From the NCBI RefSeq assembly GCF_014805685.1, contig NC_060892.1, positions 7,605,990 through 7,669,989 of the forward strand: a DNA stretch of 64,000 nt. Direction: 5' to 3'. This DNA comes from Silurus meridionalis. Its lineage: Eukaryota > Chordata > Actinopteri > Siluriformes > Siluridae. Positions 21,457-32,560 of the stretch are shown piece after piece; within the stretch, counting starts at the first letter, position 1, and every line of letters starts with the position of its first letter. The notes under the pieces were generated by a model. That model did no database searches and had not been told where the DNA came from. It saw only the letters and a list, made by a program, of their open reading frames with translations. Position numbers and translations under genes: made by a program.

Positions 21457-21838
21457 TTGAGCACTTGTCTGGTTTGTCTTGTTTTTACTTGGTCTGGCTC
21501 AGAAGTCTTTAGAGCAGAAAGAGAATGAATGAAAAGAAGTCTGGGATGAAGTGATGATTAAACAAAATTAATAGAAGGGTAGAAGAACAAAAAATGAAAG
21601 AAAGAAAGCAATGAATGAATAAATACCTGTTAATGCTCATTGTTTTGAAATGTTAAACCTACAGTAATAAGAGCCAGGTGTCTGTATACTTTTGGCCATA
21701 TGTTGTAAACTACAATAAATAAATGGCAAACACACAGCAGTCATTTTCATTTCTGAGCACTTGTCTTGGTTTGTCTTGTTTTTACTCAGTCTGACTGGGA
21801 CCTCTCAGAACAGAAAGAGAATGAATTAATGAAAGAAG
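21457..21838 (+). repeat. direct repeat pair of about 85 bp, 295 bp apart
   Basis: GAGCACTTGTCTGGTTTGTC and TGTTTTTACTTGGTCTGGCTC, ending GCAGAAAGAGAATGAATGAA, at 21457-21540 recurs at 21752-21838 with about a dozen changes. A Tc1-like end lies between the two copies. Confidence 0.65.
21625..21710 (+). mobile_element. Tc1/mariner-like right-end fragment
   Basis: TTAATGCTCATTGTTTTGAAATG and CAGGTGTCTGTATACTTTTG followed by GCCATATG match the right end of the element at 19688-20127. Confidence 0.55.
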
Positions 21839-21888
21839 TATAGTAAGGTATAGTGAGAGAGCAAAATGAAAAGAATTAAAAAGAAAGT

Positions 21889-21889
<1 letters not shown>

Positions 21890-21961
<72 letters not shown>
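21890..21961. repeat. (AAAG)n microsatellite
   Basis: About 18 tetranucleotide units. Confidence 0.95.
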
Positions 21962-21962
<1 letters not shown>

Positions 21963-22009
21963 TTTAAATATCATGAGTATAAAGCTGTAAATTTCCCTCT
22001 CAGCATGTT

Positions 22010-22260
22010 TTTTGTAAATAAACAGTGGATTTAGAATTAAGTTTCTGCATCACCTCCTCATGCTGTTAACCGCCCGGTTTAATTCACCATAATCCCCTGA
22101 GATGTCCTTTCATTACATTCAATGCTGCTGTTGTGCAGGGTTATAGCACCTGGCGACTGTCTCTGTGATTGGACTTCCAGAAGAGGACAGAAACTTGTTT
22201 GGAATTAGCTGGGCTCCAGGTGACTTAACATTCCATCACGGATATTATCCACACTAATCC
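22010..22260. other. unique block, possible conserved non-coding element
   Basis: Balanced base composition, no ORF and no repeat signature in a repeat-rich area (for example GCTGTTAACCGCCCGGTTTA). This is a candidate distal element only by contrast with its surroundings. Confidence 0.2.
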
Positions 22261-22609
22261 AGGGACATGCTACACCTTCACAACTAAACAACTGATGCAC
22301 AGCTTTACTTGCTAATAACACAAACCAAATACAACACATGTCCCCACCTCATGCTAACTTTTCTTAATATTGTTCAGATACATTAGCCACTTTTATAGCA
22401 ACAACCTAATAGAAAATGCAGCTCAAAGGCCTTTACAACAAAGAGTACAAAGAAAAACGTATAAGAAAGCCATAAATCAGTGGTAATATATGGCAGCATT
22501 GGTCCAGGGGTTTTTCCTGTTTTCTGATGTTAATCAGCAGCTAAAAAAAAAGAAACTGAAAAAGAGATGGCTGCTGATAAAACTGCTCCATTAACTTTGA
22601 ACAGCTTTG

Positions 22610-22611
<2 letters not shown>

Positions 22612-22659
<48 letters not shown>
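22612..22659. repeat. (AC)n microsatellite
   Basis: 24 AC units. Confidence 0.95.
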
Positions 22660-22661
<2 letters not shown>

Positions 22662-22724
22662 AATTGAATAACGTGTTTAACACTGTAGTTTATCTGCAAG
22701 AAGAATGTTTGTAATGTAACAGAT

Positions 22725-23570
22725 GAACAGACACACCCGAATCCAGCTGCCCAAACACAATAACCCACAACTCACATGACCAACAACCTGAATTCATTAC
22801 CCATATTTTGAACGTGTGACCTGTAACCCAAACATTCCACCCACAAGCCAAAGACACCATACTGCAACCCGAACATTAGACCCATAACAAAACACTTGAC
22901 AGGTAAATCAAAAGGATGATCAATTACACAAGCAACAGGCACAATCTGAGTACACAAACGAAACACACAACCAATAGCCTAAGACATTCTCCTGAAATCC
23001 AAACACAAGATTGAACACAAACACAACTCAAGCAGACAAACCATGGCCCAAACATGTGACCAATAATCTGGATACACAACCAGCAATCCAGAAACACAGC
23101 CAGCAGAGGTGGTAGCCCATTGGTAAAAGCATTGGATTCTGAACCAGAAGGTCACAGGTTCAAATCCCAGAACCACCAATCTGGGAACTTGAGAACCCTC
23201 ACCAGTTTAGTTATAAGTCATTTAGGAAAATGGGGTCTGCCAAATACTAAAAATGTACAAAATATACAACTAGGAATCCAGACACACAGATAAAAAGCAC
23301 AACCAGCAGACCAAACATAATACCAACAATCTTTACAGTTGATCAGCAAACCAAACACTTGACCATCAACCCATACATGTACCCAGCAACCCAAACACTC
23401 GACCATCAACACATACACATAACCAGCGATCCAAACACTTAATCAGCAACTAATACATTCGACCAGCAACCTGAACACCCAACCAGCAACCCATACACAC
23501 AGTCAGCAGCCCAAACACACAATCAGCTCAATGTACAAATGACCAACCATTTAACACTGAGAAAGATAAC
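22725..23570. repeat. degenerate minisatellite, CCAAACACnnGACCAnCAAC type
   Basis: Irregular 14-20 bp units such as CCAAACACTTGACCATCAAC, CCCAACCAGCAACCCATACA and CCCAAACACTCGACCATCAA recur across the region. The array is interrupted by a SINE at 23101-23262. Units differ in length and sequence, unlike a CRISPR array with fixed repeats. Confidence 0.7.
23101..23262 (+). mobile_element. tRNA-head SINE, complete-looking
   Basis: Box A (TGGTAGCCCATTGGTAAAAG, from 23110), box B (GGTCACAGGTTCAAATCCC, 23150-23168), a body (GGGAACTTGAGAACCC) and a tail (GGGGTCTGCCAAATACTAAA) that corresponds to the GTCTGCCAAATG-type tail of many fish SINEs. It sits inside the minisatellite, so it inserted after the array formed. 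Confidence 0.7.
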
Positions 23571-24035
23571 AGAATTCAAGATGTTTCTACCCACACCTCA
23601 AACACACACACACACACACACCCCATGTCATTCATTATTTTGTTACAATTCTTTCACTTTATTTTATAGTCTTTCTATTCAAAGTTTTTTTTTTTCGCTG
23701 TCATACTAAAACAACACTCTCAAGGAGGGAAGAAAAGCTCTAGAAAGACGAGTGTTTCCTGTGTTTTCATAGACTGAATCCCTCCTGCCATAAAACACAC
23801 ACAACTCCATCAAGCTGAACTGATACATGACAGAAACCCGCTGTGACAAAAATAAATAAATAACACACTCAGAGAAACATCTGAGCACTAACTCTCAGAG
23901 TGCAGGTGAAAGCAGAGTCACAGTTATTAATGTTTTAATTTTTTTAATAAAACAATAGAATTAAAGCTCTATCAGTAACACTGTCAGAATCACCTGAAAC
24001 AAAATGAAATATGACTCATAGACTGGTCAAGAGAA

Positions 24036-24074
<39 letters not shown>

Positions 24075-24129
24075 TGCAATGTTATTAAGAAAAAGACGAT
24101 ACAGATAGAGAGAGTGCGAGGGGTCATGA

Positions 24130-24399
24130 GGTAGAAGGTGTATTAGATGTAGTTGTAGAGCCTGAAGCTATACACATCCCAGGAGACACTTCTTCACTTC
24201 TAAATCTGACCCCCAGCTGAGACAGAGAGACAGACAGACAAGGAGGATGAGAAAAGAAAAAAATGACAGACAGATAATACTATGAGAAAGAGTGACCAAT
24301 GTGTAAAAATGGACAGATAAAAAGAAATATGTAAAGTGAAAGACAAATAAAGAGAGAGAAGAGGGCAAAGAGAGAGTGAACACAGGCAGACAGATAGAT

Positions 24400-24448
<49 letters not shown>

Positions 24449-24605
24449 AATTGAGAGCTGGAGATTAAAAGAGACAAATAGTTCAGAAGTGAGACCGGTA
24501 GTGAAGGAGAAGGTGTATCAGATGTAGTTGAAAACCCTGGAGCTGTACACATCCCAGGAGATGCTTCTTCACTTCTAAATCTGACACCCAGCTGAGATTG
24601 AGACA
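24130..24605. repeat. direct repeat pair of about 95 bp, 380 bp apart
   Basis: AGAAGGTGTATTAGATGTAG, then GCTATACACATCCCAGGAGA, CTTCTTCACTTCTAAATCTG and CCCAGCTGAGA at 24130-24222 recurs at 24510-24600 with few changes. Both copies are followed by purine-rich repeats. Confidence 0.75.
24402..24446. repeat. (GA)n microsatellite
   Basis: About 22 GA units. Confidence 0.95.
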
Positions 24606-25094
24606 GACTGATAAGAAAAGAGTAAGACAGGACAAGGGAAACATGGGGAAGGAATAAAATATATGTAATCAATCAGCCCATGTGATAGAGAGACTCAGGA
24701 GACGATAAATGAAGAATCTCTGAGGTGAATATGATGGGACGAACATATCTGAGGGAAATCTGGAGCTCTGTGTAGCACGGCACATAAACACTAAATCTCT
24801 GAATAAAGAACATAATTGAGAAACTTATGAAGGAGGAGAAATATTTCATTATAAACTACAGTGTGCTAAGCAACATCACAGCCTGTCTGCTAAACAAAGC
24901 TAAGCCACATCTCATCTATCCGCTTTCTGAGTCGGCTAAACATTACCAGCAGCTACTGTTTCAAATGAAGCCATTAACTAATGCTAGCTGGCTAATGGTA
25001 CAGTGAGTAGTAAATAAATATTTGCTAAATGGTTCATTTTAATGTTATTTAAATAACATGGCAGGTTCTGCATCAGCACAAGGGAACAAATTTG

Positions 25095-25345
25095 CAAATC
25101 CACAATTAGCTAGCTGTGAGTGAAATATTAGCTTTTAGCAGGTGAAAAATCTACATTTTAAACAATAAGCTAACAGTGAAGGAAATGTTATTTTTTTCAC
25201 AGTTGGCTGGCTGTAAAGGGAAAATTAATTTTTTAGCAGTTGGCTAACTGTATTCAAAAATAATAATTTTTGCAGTTGGCTAGCTGTAAGTGAAATCAAG
25301 TTTTATTTGCAGTTAGCTAGCTGTGAGGGTTATATTAAGCTGTAA
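25095..25345. repeat. minisatellite with GTTGGCTAGCTGT core
   Basis: Four to five diverged units of about 55-60 bp contain AGTTGGCTAGCTGTAAGTGAAA variants (25105, 25200, 25245, 25277, 25312). Confidence 0.6.
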
Positions 25346-25359
25346 ATGTGCAGCAGTGT

Positions 25360-25640
25360 TAATTACTGCTTATTCATTCATCTTGTGTTTGTTGTTTTAG
25401 CATTTTATCTCGCAGTAAACAGGCGATTCGAGTTTTACGCTCATCGCTCCACACGCTGTTTAGAGCCTCATTATTTAAAAAGAAGAAGGCGGCCGCTGCC
25501 GTAACAAGACAGTTTTAATCCTTTTCTTTAATTAGCACCAGCGTCTCTCCTGCACTGAAACTCTTAATTAACTCTCAGAGCATTAATTAGCGCTGTACAG
25601 AGACAGACAGGAGAATGAGTCGTTAATAAGAGGAGGAGAA
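25360..25640. other. unique block, possible conserved non-coding element
   Basis: Contains several TAATTA homeodomain-type cores (CTTTAATTAGCACCAG, CTCTTAATTAACTCTC, GCATTAATTAGCGCTG) within about 90 bp, plus CpG-rich GGCGGCCGCTG. No ORF and no repeat family. Possible distal enhancer; inference only. Confidence 0.3.
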
Positions 25641-25978
25641 AATGGTGTGATAGACACATTTATCTAAACTATAACCTTATAAAGGTAATGGACAAACACT
25701 GATTATAGTAAATATAAGTAAATACGGAAGAATAAAGTGGGGGATATTAGTAAATAAAAAATATTATTATTATCTTCAACATCATTGTTAAAAGGAATGG
25801 GAAAAATATACAAAAAAAGAAAAAGACTGTAAGGGAAAGAGGAACTGATAGATTACAGAAAAGGAGAAATGCAAAAATTGAAAGATAAAGAAAAAAAATA
25901 GAAAGAAAAAAGAACAATGAAGAAAAATAAAACAGGAAAGAGAAAGAAAAAAATGAAGTTAGTTTAAAGAAGAGTAAG

Positions 25979-26495
25979 TCAAGTCAAGTCAAGTTTATTT
26001 GTATAGCGCTTTTCACAACAGACATTGTCTCAAAGCAGCTTTACAGAAATCAACAGTCAAGGTGAATGATGTGTATTTATCCCTGATGAGCAGCCATGGC
26101 GACTGTGGCAAGGAAAAACTCCCTTAGATGTTATGAGGAAGAAACCTTGAGAGGAACCAGACTCAAAAGGGGAACCCATCCTCATTTGGGTGACATCAAG
26201 AGTTTGATCATAAATCTTTCAACAATACAGAACACTGGAGAGTGAGAACTAACATGAGTACAGGAGTATAAGATTATAAGTAATTGTTCTTTCAACAGTT
26301 TTTGGTATAAAAGTAGGAGCTACTGAGCTCAAAATTTGTAATCATCATAGATCTAGCATCAGCTTCTTCATGCCAGAGCCTTTAAACACTCCAGGAGGTC
26401 CAATGTCAAACTCCACACATGCAGTGGGATCCAATTGGCACTGGTACGTCTCTAGATGGTTCAGGATGTTTGCGAGTTTGGCATCTACTTCTTTA
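25979..26495 (-). mobile_element. L2-like LINE 3' end and UTR
   Basis: On the minus strand the end reads AGCTGCTTTGAGACAATGTC and AAAAGCGCTATACAAATAAA followed by CTTGACTTGACTTGAC tail repeats. Upstream of it AGGAGTTTTTCCTTGCC and GATGGGTTCCC also match the UTR at 4640-4730. The homologous part is clear to about 26200; its extension to 26495 is less sure. Confidence 0.65.
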
Positions 26496-26499
26496 TTAT

Positions 26500-27310
26500 T
26501 AAGGATGTATGAAATAAAAAATATATTTTGTAATAAAAAAACAATTTTATTTTATTATTGTAATAATAATAATAATTATTTGTCCATTTTTCTTTTTGTT
26601 GTTTTATTTAATTTGTGTTCTTCCACTTTCTCCTTCTCTTTCTTTATATTGATTTTTTTAGCTGAAAGCAAACGTTACCCCAATGCAAAAAAGAGAGAGA
26701 GAGACAGAGAAGACAGCAAACCAAAAAAAAAAAAAAATGCTCATAATGATGAATAATAATTAAATCCACACTTTAATGAATAATTATTCTTGTTAAATAA
26801 TAATGAGAGAGAGAGAGATGTATGCACACTATTAACAAAGAATAAACAGAGACAAAGAAAAAGAGACAGACAGACAGAATGACAGACAGACAGAGCCAGA
26901 GAGTACGAGAGAAGAGGTAAGACAGAAAGGGTTGGGATCAAAGTAAGCGATAAAGAAAGCGAGGGAGTGAAGAACAGAGAAAAATGAAAGAACAGAAGCT
27001 CCGTCGTTGTCCGTCCTCCGCGTTCCTCACTGTGTGTTCGCTTCGTTTTGTCCTTTCGTTATTTCCTCTCTGTTTCTGCACACCGACTACCCGAAAGAGA
27101 AATGATAAAAGAATAGATGAAAGAGCGGCGCAGAAACGCCCAGCTCATTACCCAGAATGCACTGAGCATGTGGAGAAATGTGGCGTCTGATCTCTCCGGG
27201 TGCAGCACATAACGAGCTTGGAGAAATAAAATTACTGAGAAAGAGCAAAACTTTATGTTGGGGATTTTTGCTCGTGTTCATCCTGATGCTAATGCACCAG
27301 TAACATCACG
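26500..27310. other. intergenic, purine-rich, no gene seen
   Basis: AAT-rich and GAGA-rich low-complexity DNA to 26990. The block 27000-27240 is CpG-richer and unique-looking, with no family signature. Confidence 0.45.
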
Positions 27311-27324
27311 TCCAAACAGTAGCG

Positions 27325-27734
27325 ATCAGATATAACGTTTATATGTGCTGGTGAATTTTGCATTTTGATTGGTTAGAAGGGTGTTGAATTGTTTTCTGTA
27401 GCAGCAAGTCTGATCACAGTTAAAATCACACGTTTATATTAAAGCACATATTCTTTTAAGTTATTGTTTCCATGGTAACAACTTAATGGCAGGGGCATGT
27501 ACAGCGGCTGTTCCACAAAAACATGAAAAATCATTGATATATAAAAATTTTCTGTACATAAACATTTGCTGTTTATTAACAATTTCAGGATGGAGTCTCC
27601 AGTGTCAGTGGTAAAGCTTTAAATACATTTAGACATCTTACAATTGTCTGTAACTTCATAAAGAGGAATTATTTTCTTATAAACCTCAACTGAGAAAGAC
27701 AAGGGGAATGACTGTTTATATCTGCTATAACGTA
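27325..27734. repeat. interspersed MITE-like repeat, copy 2 of 2
   Basis: Shares block order with 8395-8520. The outer parts, GATATAACGTTTATATGTGC on the left and TTTATATCTGCTATAACGTA on the right, look like weak inverted ends. The next element begins directly at the right end. Confidence 0.45.
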
Positions 27735-28209
27735 CACTTTATGGACAAAAGTTTGTGGACCATAATATTGGTATGTGCTTTTCAAACATCTTATTCAACA
27801 TTTCTACCGCATTTCCTGCTAGAATAAACTCACTCTTCAGGGAAGATGTTCCACTAGATTTTGGAGTGTGTATGTTGTGGTTTGTGATCATTCAGCCACA
27901 AGGGTGTTAGTAAAGTCAGGTACTAATGTAGGTTCAGGTGGCCTGGGGTGCAGTCAGTGTTCCAATTCATTAGGGTTGTAGTCAGAGCTCTATAGCAGGC
28001 CACTCCAACCCATGTAAATTATATATTGATGGAGCTGCCTTTGTGCACAGGAGCAGTGTCATGCTGGAATAGGTTTGGGATTCATAGTTCAACTGAAGGG
28101 AAGACATCCTATACAATTGTTTGCCTCCAACATTGTGGTAACAGTTTGGGAAAGAACTACATATGGCTGAAAAAAATCAGGTGTCAAAATAGTTTTGTCC
28201 ATATAGTGC
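27735..28209. mobile_element. Tc1/mariner-like non-autonomous copy 2, with TIRs
   Basis: Terminal inverted repeats CACTTTATGGACAAAAGT (left) and CACTATATGGACAAAACT (complement of the right end) match at 16 of 18 positions. The left half carries antisense transposase-like sequence (ACTAGATTTTGGAGTGTG, GTCAGAGCTCTATAGCAGG, TTTGTGCACAGGAGCAGTGT, CATGCTGGAATAGG). From 28068 the orientation flips (GGTTTGGGATTCATAGTTC, GAAGGGAAGACATCC, GTGGTAACAGTTTGGG). At about 475 bp, this is the best-preserved copy of the family here. Confidence 0.7.
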
Positions 28210-28589
28210 AAGTGACAAAAGGAACTTGTTTTGCTAAAGTTCTACAACATTTAATGTAAAATATTAGGGAATGTGCAACTTTGTCTAAAAGCACAATATT
28301 AGCATGTGGATTATTGGTATTAAATCACAGTGCCATGTTTTATCAGTAATATTCGTATTCGTGATTTGTAACATTTCCGATTTCTTTGCAATGTTGTAAA
28401 AGACTGAAATTCTATTCGTGTTGTTTAGCGGCTCCATGGCTCTGATGTGAGGAGTGATGGACAGGTTTCAGCTCCGAGCTGATGGAGAGAAAGAGCTGAG
28501 AAAGAACGAGTGATGATCAGTGACTCCAAACAGATGGATGATGGATGAGAGGTGAACGGAAGAGTGCAGCAGAGACAGGGGATCAAACG

Positions 28590-28594
<5 letters not shown>

Positions 28595-28639
<45 letters not shown>
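28595..28639. repeat. (GA)n microsatellite
   Basis: About 22 GA units. Confidence 0.95.
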
Positions 28640-28642
<3 letters not shown>

Positions 28643-29003
28643 ACAGAAAGACAGGGGGGAGAGACAGAGAAAGAGACAGACAGACACAGGAATGTAAGTG
28701 ATACAAGGGCAAGTGAGAGATGGATTGATCAGCTGACACCAAATGGACACAGAGGCACACAAACACTTTTACAGCTGCACACACTTTAAAAAGCACACAT
28801 TCTTAGACAGATTAAGAAACACACACACACGCACAAACGCACACACACACATTAAGAAATACACACTCAGCTGTAATAAATATCACTGAGTCTCACTGCA
28901 GCTCCTTTAATGTCATTTCTAATCGTTCTGAATATCTCTGTAGTGCCAGCAACATCGCTGTGATCAAACGATTCTACAGACAGAAGAAAAACACACACAT
29001 GGG

Positions 29004-29007
<4 letters not shown>

Positions 29008-29046
<39 letters not shown>
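29008..29046. repeat. (AC)n microsatellite
   Basis: About 19 AC units. Confidence 0.95.
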
Positions 29047-29047
<1 letters not shown>

Positions 29048-29574
29048 ACACACACCACACACTTCACATCCTTTTACAATGTGCTGCATTGCTATTTTTA
29101 GAACAAAGTTTACAGCAAAAACAAAAAGAAGAAGCAGACTGCAGTGGAGAGTATCCATCTGTTTATTACTGCAGGGCTGGAACACACACAAAGAAAGAGG
29201 TGCATTTTTTGCCATATTTATATGGGATTGGTTTTCCAAGAGAAGGCGTGTAATGTCATTATTCCCACAATATCTCCGGGATTTTATTTCCAATTTGTCA
29301 TTTGAGTCATTTTTTTTAAATAATGTCTGTACCCTGTTTGTAGAAAATTTGTATCTGAGAAAAGATTGCTCCGTATTTCACCTTCTTTGAAATGAGTAGT
29401 AGAAATAACACACATAATATACATATTAATTAAGATATGTTCTTTAACATACATTTAGATCTAAATTTGAAGTTACACCAGAGGATCATTGGGACGACTT
29501 TGGGAACTACTCCCGACATTTTTAGGCCAGTTTGAACAATTTTTTTCAGATTTTAATACGGGTGGTCTGTTAAA

Positions 29575-29915
29575 AATGCTTTTCAAGCATCCTATTCTAT
29601 CCTATCCTATTTTTTCAAAATGTCCTGTTATAATAATCTCCACTCTTCTGGGAAGATGTGGTACTAGATTTTGGAGTGTGCTTGCTTGCTTTTGGAGGGT
29701 GAGGAGGCCTGAGGTACAGTCAGTGTTCAAATTCATCTCAAAGGTGTTCAGTAAGGTTGAGGTCAGAGCTCTATAGCAGGTCATCAAGATCTTCCACTCG
29801 ACCCCTTACAAACTTTGTGCACAGGGATATTGTCATGCTGGAACAGGTTTGATTCTTCTAGTTCAAGTAAAGGGAAGATTTTATTCTAGTGCATCCACAG
29901 ACATCCTAGTTACAA
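29575..29915 (-). mobile_element. Tc1/mariner-like non-autonomous copy 3
   Basis: The minus strand has a transposase C-terminal trace (CYRALTSTLLNTF, LQNLVPHLPRRVEIIIT). On the plus strand CATGCTGGAACAGGTTTGAT then CTAGTTCAAGTAAAGGGAAG shows the same inversion junction as the copy at 27735. The outer ends are eroded. Confidence 0.6.
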
Positions 29916-29935
29916 AAATGGAAAATGTATTTTAT

Positions 29936-30944
29936 CGAAAGCGTTTTTGCTTGCATATTTGTTTTTATATCATTTGTTTTTTATGGTTGTACTTTTAAAA
30001 AAATACAAGTAGGTGAGCCATATTAGAGCTATAAGATTACACTGAAAGTTGCAGGTCGATGTGCGTGTAATGTGAGGATTGTACAAAATGGCCCGAGAAA
30101 TTCATTCAGCTGTGTGAGCAAAATGTTTTAGAAGCTGCAGGATGGAAAGAAAGTGATCTTATAAAATTCAGGGGAAAAAACTCCCTGCCAGCAGACAGAG
30201 TTTGAATTCCTAATGCCTTGCAGTTTCAATTTTCAATATTCACGCCAAAGTGCTTCTCGATCCCGTCACTGTAATTCATTAACGCAGTGTAAATGTGTGG
30301 ACGTCAAGTCCAAATTACCTTCGATTACCTACGGCAGCACTCAGGATGAAAAAGTGTTTATTTCTGCTTTACCCACTTTCTTCCAACAAATGGCTTTCTG
30401 CAAGGGTGATGGGAAATGAGAGAAGATAATTGCATTGAATAAAAATGCGGGACGAAATGACAAACGTGGTGCACTTTCCTAATCAACATCTTCATGAAAA
30501 ATATTTATAAAAACAGATGGTGACCTGAGTGAAGAGGATGGCAAAAAAAAAAAAAATCCAGGAAAGTGCAGAAATATGACATGCATTAAACACAACACAA
30601 GCCAAAACCTACTGTTCACAATATATCAAAATCTAACCTACAGAAAAATTGATTAATACACCAAAACCAATAGTAAGGATTTAAAACAACTGGAATTGTG
30701 CTTAAAAAGACACCATCTTCCTTCACCACATGTATCCCGATTCACCATCTTAAACATAAATCTCAGAAGTTAATGCTTCACAAAATGTCTACAGGTAATG
30801 CAGGATAAGCGAAAATAGCAGCTTGTGCCCCTTTTTTCATGGTAACCAGATTATTTTCTGAAAAGGTGGCAATACTTTGAAAGTTGACCATTCTGCACTG
30901 TAAAAACCTGTTTAGTTAGAGAAGGGTGCATATATATACATACA

Positions 30945-30997
<53 letters not shown>

Positions 30998-31080
30998 ACC
31001 AAAAATCACTCTTCAATAATACACACATGTGCACCTTTCCAGTAACTACCTTTTCAGTTCCCAGTAACTACCTGTTCAGT
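29936..31080. other. intergenic, no gene seen
   Basis: Unrecognised AT-rich sequence with an (AC)n array at 30946-30993. Confidence 0.5.
30946..30993. repeat. (AC)n microsatellite
   Basis: 24 AC units. Confidence 0.95.
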
Positions 31081-31084
31081 CCAC

Positions 31085-31550
31085 TGCCATCAGCCAAATG
31101 CTACTGCTGTCTGATTGCAAAATCAGAGAATATTAGAAGGAGCTTCTTCCCACTAACATCAGACTTCTTAATCGCATTAGACTCTTATGTTCAGTTCTCG
31201 TTTACAATCATACTCGTTAATTATTCCGCATTTGCACACAGCACCTTACATTGTCATTGTTACTGGTTTTGTTTGTTATTGTCATACCTTACATTTTGTC
31301 CTTCTCTTTCACACACCTAAATATATTTGCTCTATTTCTTTCACTTACCACTTTATCATTATCTCGTATATTTTCTCTAATATATCTTCTCTTATTTTCT
31401 TTTATATTCTTATATTTTCTCATTTCATATTTATAGCCATTTACTTTTAATACACACATTTTTGAACAGATGATCAGATTTACATTTCACTGCAAATTGT
31501 ATCTTGTATATAACTAATTTTGTGATAAATAAAAATCTTGATTCTTACAT
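31085..31550 (+). mobile_element. LINE 3' end, CR1-like
   Basis: ATTAGAAGGAGCTTCTTCCC is followed by a trace of RRSFFPLTSDFLIALD, similar to LINE C-termini such as the RRNFFP region at about 7602. A long T-rich UTR follows, ending TTTTGTGATAAATAAAAATC and TTGATTCTT. Only the C-terminus and UTR remain. The clade is uncertain. Confidence 0.5.
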
Positions 31551-31659
31551 GTACATAAAGCTCCACCTCTCACTCCCATTTACATAAATACCCACTTGTA
31601 AGTCACACTTACATACACAAACATCTACACTTATGTACATAGAGCCCTTCCCATATCTA

Positions 31660-31985
31660 TGGTGTCATACCCCCAATGTACACCCACTTTTATAGAGCCC
31701 TGCAATCTGCCTAGGTTCATGTCCATGAAGCCTTGTGTTGTGCTCATATCTACACGCATAGAGGCTTGCCTCCTGCCCCATCCCCAGTTCATGTCCCCTG
31801 CCCATGTGGCTGGAACACTGTCTCCTGCCCCACACTCAGGTCCATTGAACCCTGCCTCCTGCCCACACACAGGTCCATGAAACTCTGCCTTTGGCGCATG
31901 CTTAAGTCCATGAGACCCTGCCTCCTGCTCACACCCAGGTCCATTAAACCCTGCCTCCTGCTCACACCATGTTCATGTAACTCTG
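31660..31985. repeat. minisatellite, unit about 35-37 bp
   Basis: Units of the form CCCTGCCTCCTGCCCACACA plus CAGGTCCATGAAAC recur about eight times (for example 31853, 31915, 31951), with more diverged units before 31850. It continues the CCACCTCTCACTCCCATTTA-type sequence upstream. Confidence 0.75.
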
Positions 31986-31994
31986 CCTTTTTTC

Positions 31995-32493
31995 ATCCAT
32001 ACCTGCAAATGAAGATGCATCCAAATTATCAGGCTGTGAACCTCCTTGACTATAAATTGTACTGTATATATGAATAATTTAAATGAAAGTAAAAAACACT
32101 GCTTATTTCATCTTACAAAAATAAATATATAAATATATCTAATTATGTCTGAAACCCAGCTTCAGATCAAGCTTTTTACCTCTGTGTATTATTATAATGA
32201 GAAATGATTACCGTATTATAATAATAATTATTATTATTATTATTAAGCTCATCTGTAATATGATATGAGCACTCAATCATGGCTGTAGGCCATTTCTGGA
32301 ATGATGTAACCTCACAACAAACAACCGTGTTCATGTAAATTCGGCTCTAAAACCGGTTTGTGATGTTTCCTGTCTAATTCTGATGAAACGGATATTAAAC
32401 CAAGAAATTTGCATAAGCTGCAAAAGACATACCTTCCTGAACATACACAGTCATTACAGGATGATTTAATTTTTAAAGGTTATTACTCTGTAC

Positions 32494-32560
<67 letters not shown>

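Larger units (their letters stand above)
20290..22000. other. purine-rich intergenic DNA, no gene seen
   Basis: Purine-rich AAAG/GAAA satellites at 21043-21106 and 21890-21961, a Tc1-like end at 21625-21710 and a duplicated block (21457-21540 and 21752-21838). No coding family is recognised. Confidence 0.5.
23580..25978. other. intergenic, GA-rich repeats, no gene seen
   Basis: Holds (GA)n arrays at 24031-24072 and 24402-24446, a duplicated 95-bp block and a short TAGCTAGCTG tandem repeat at about 25095-25345. The block at 25360-25640 is unique-looking. No coding signature. Confidence 0.5.
28210..29570. other. intergenic with microsatellites, no gene seen
   Basis: (GA)n at 28595-28639 and (AC)n at 29008-29046, with otherwise unrecognised AT-rich DNA. 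The open frames over the AC and GA arrays are repeat artefacts. Confidence 0.5.

Noticed and set aside
22725..23570. CRISPR-like array
   Set aside because: Units vary in length and sequence and there are no constant repeats with unique spacers; the DNA is eukaryotic.
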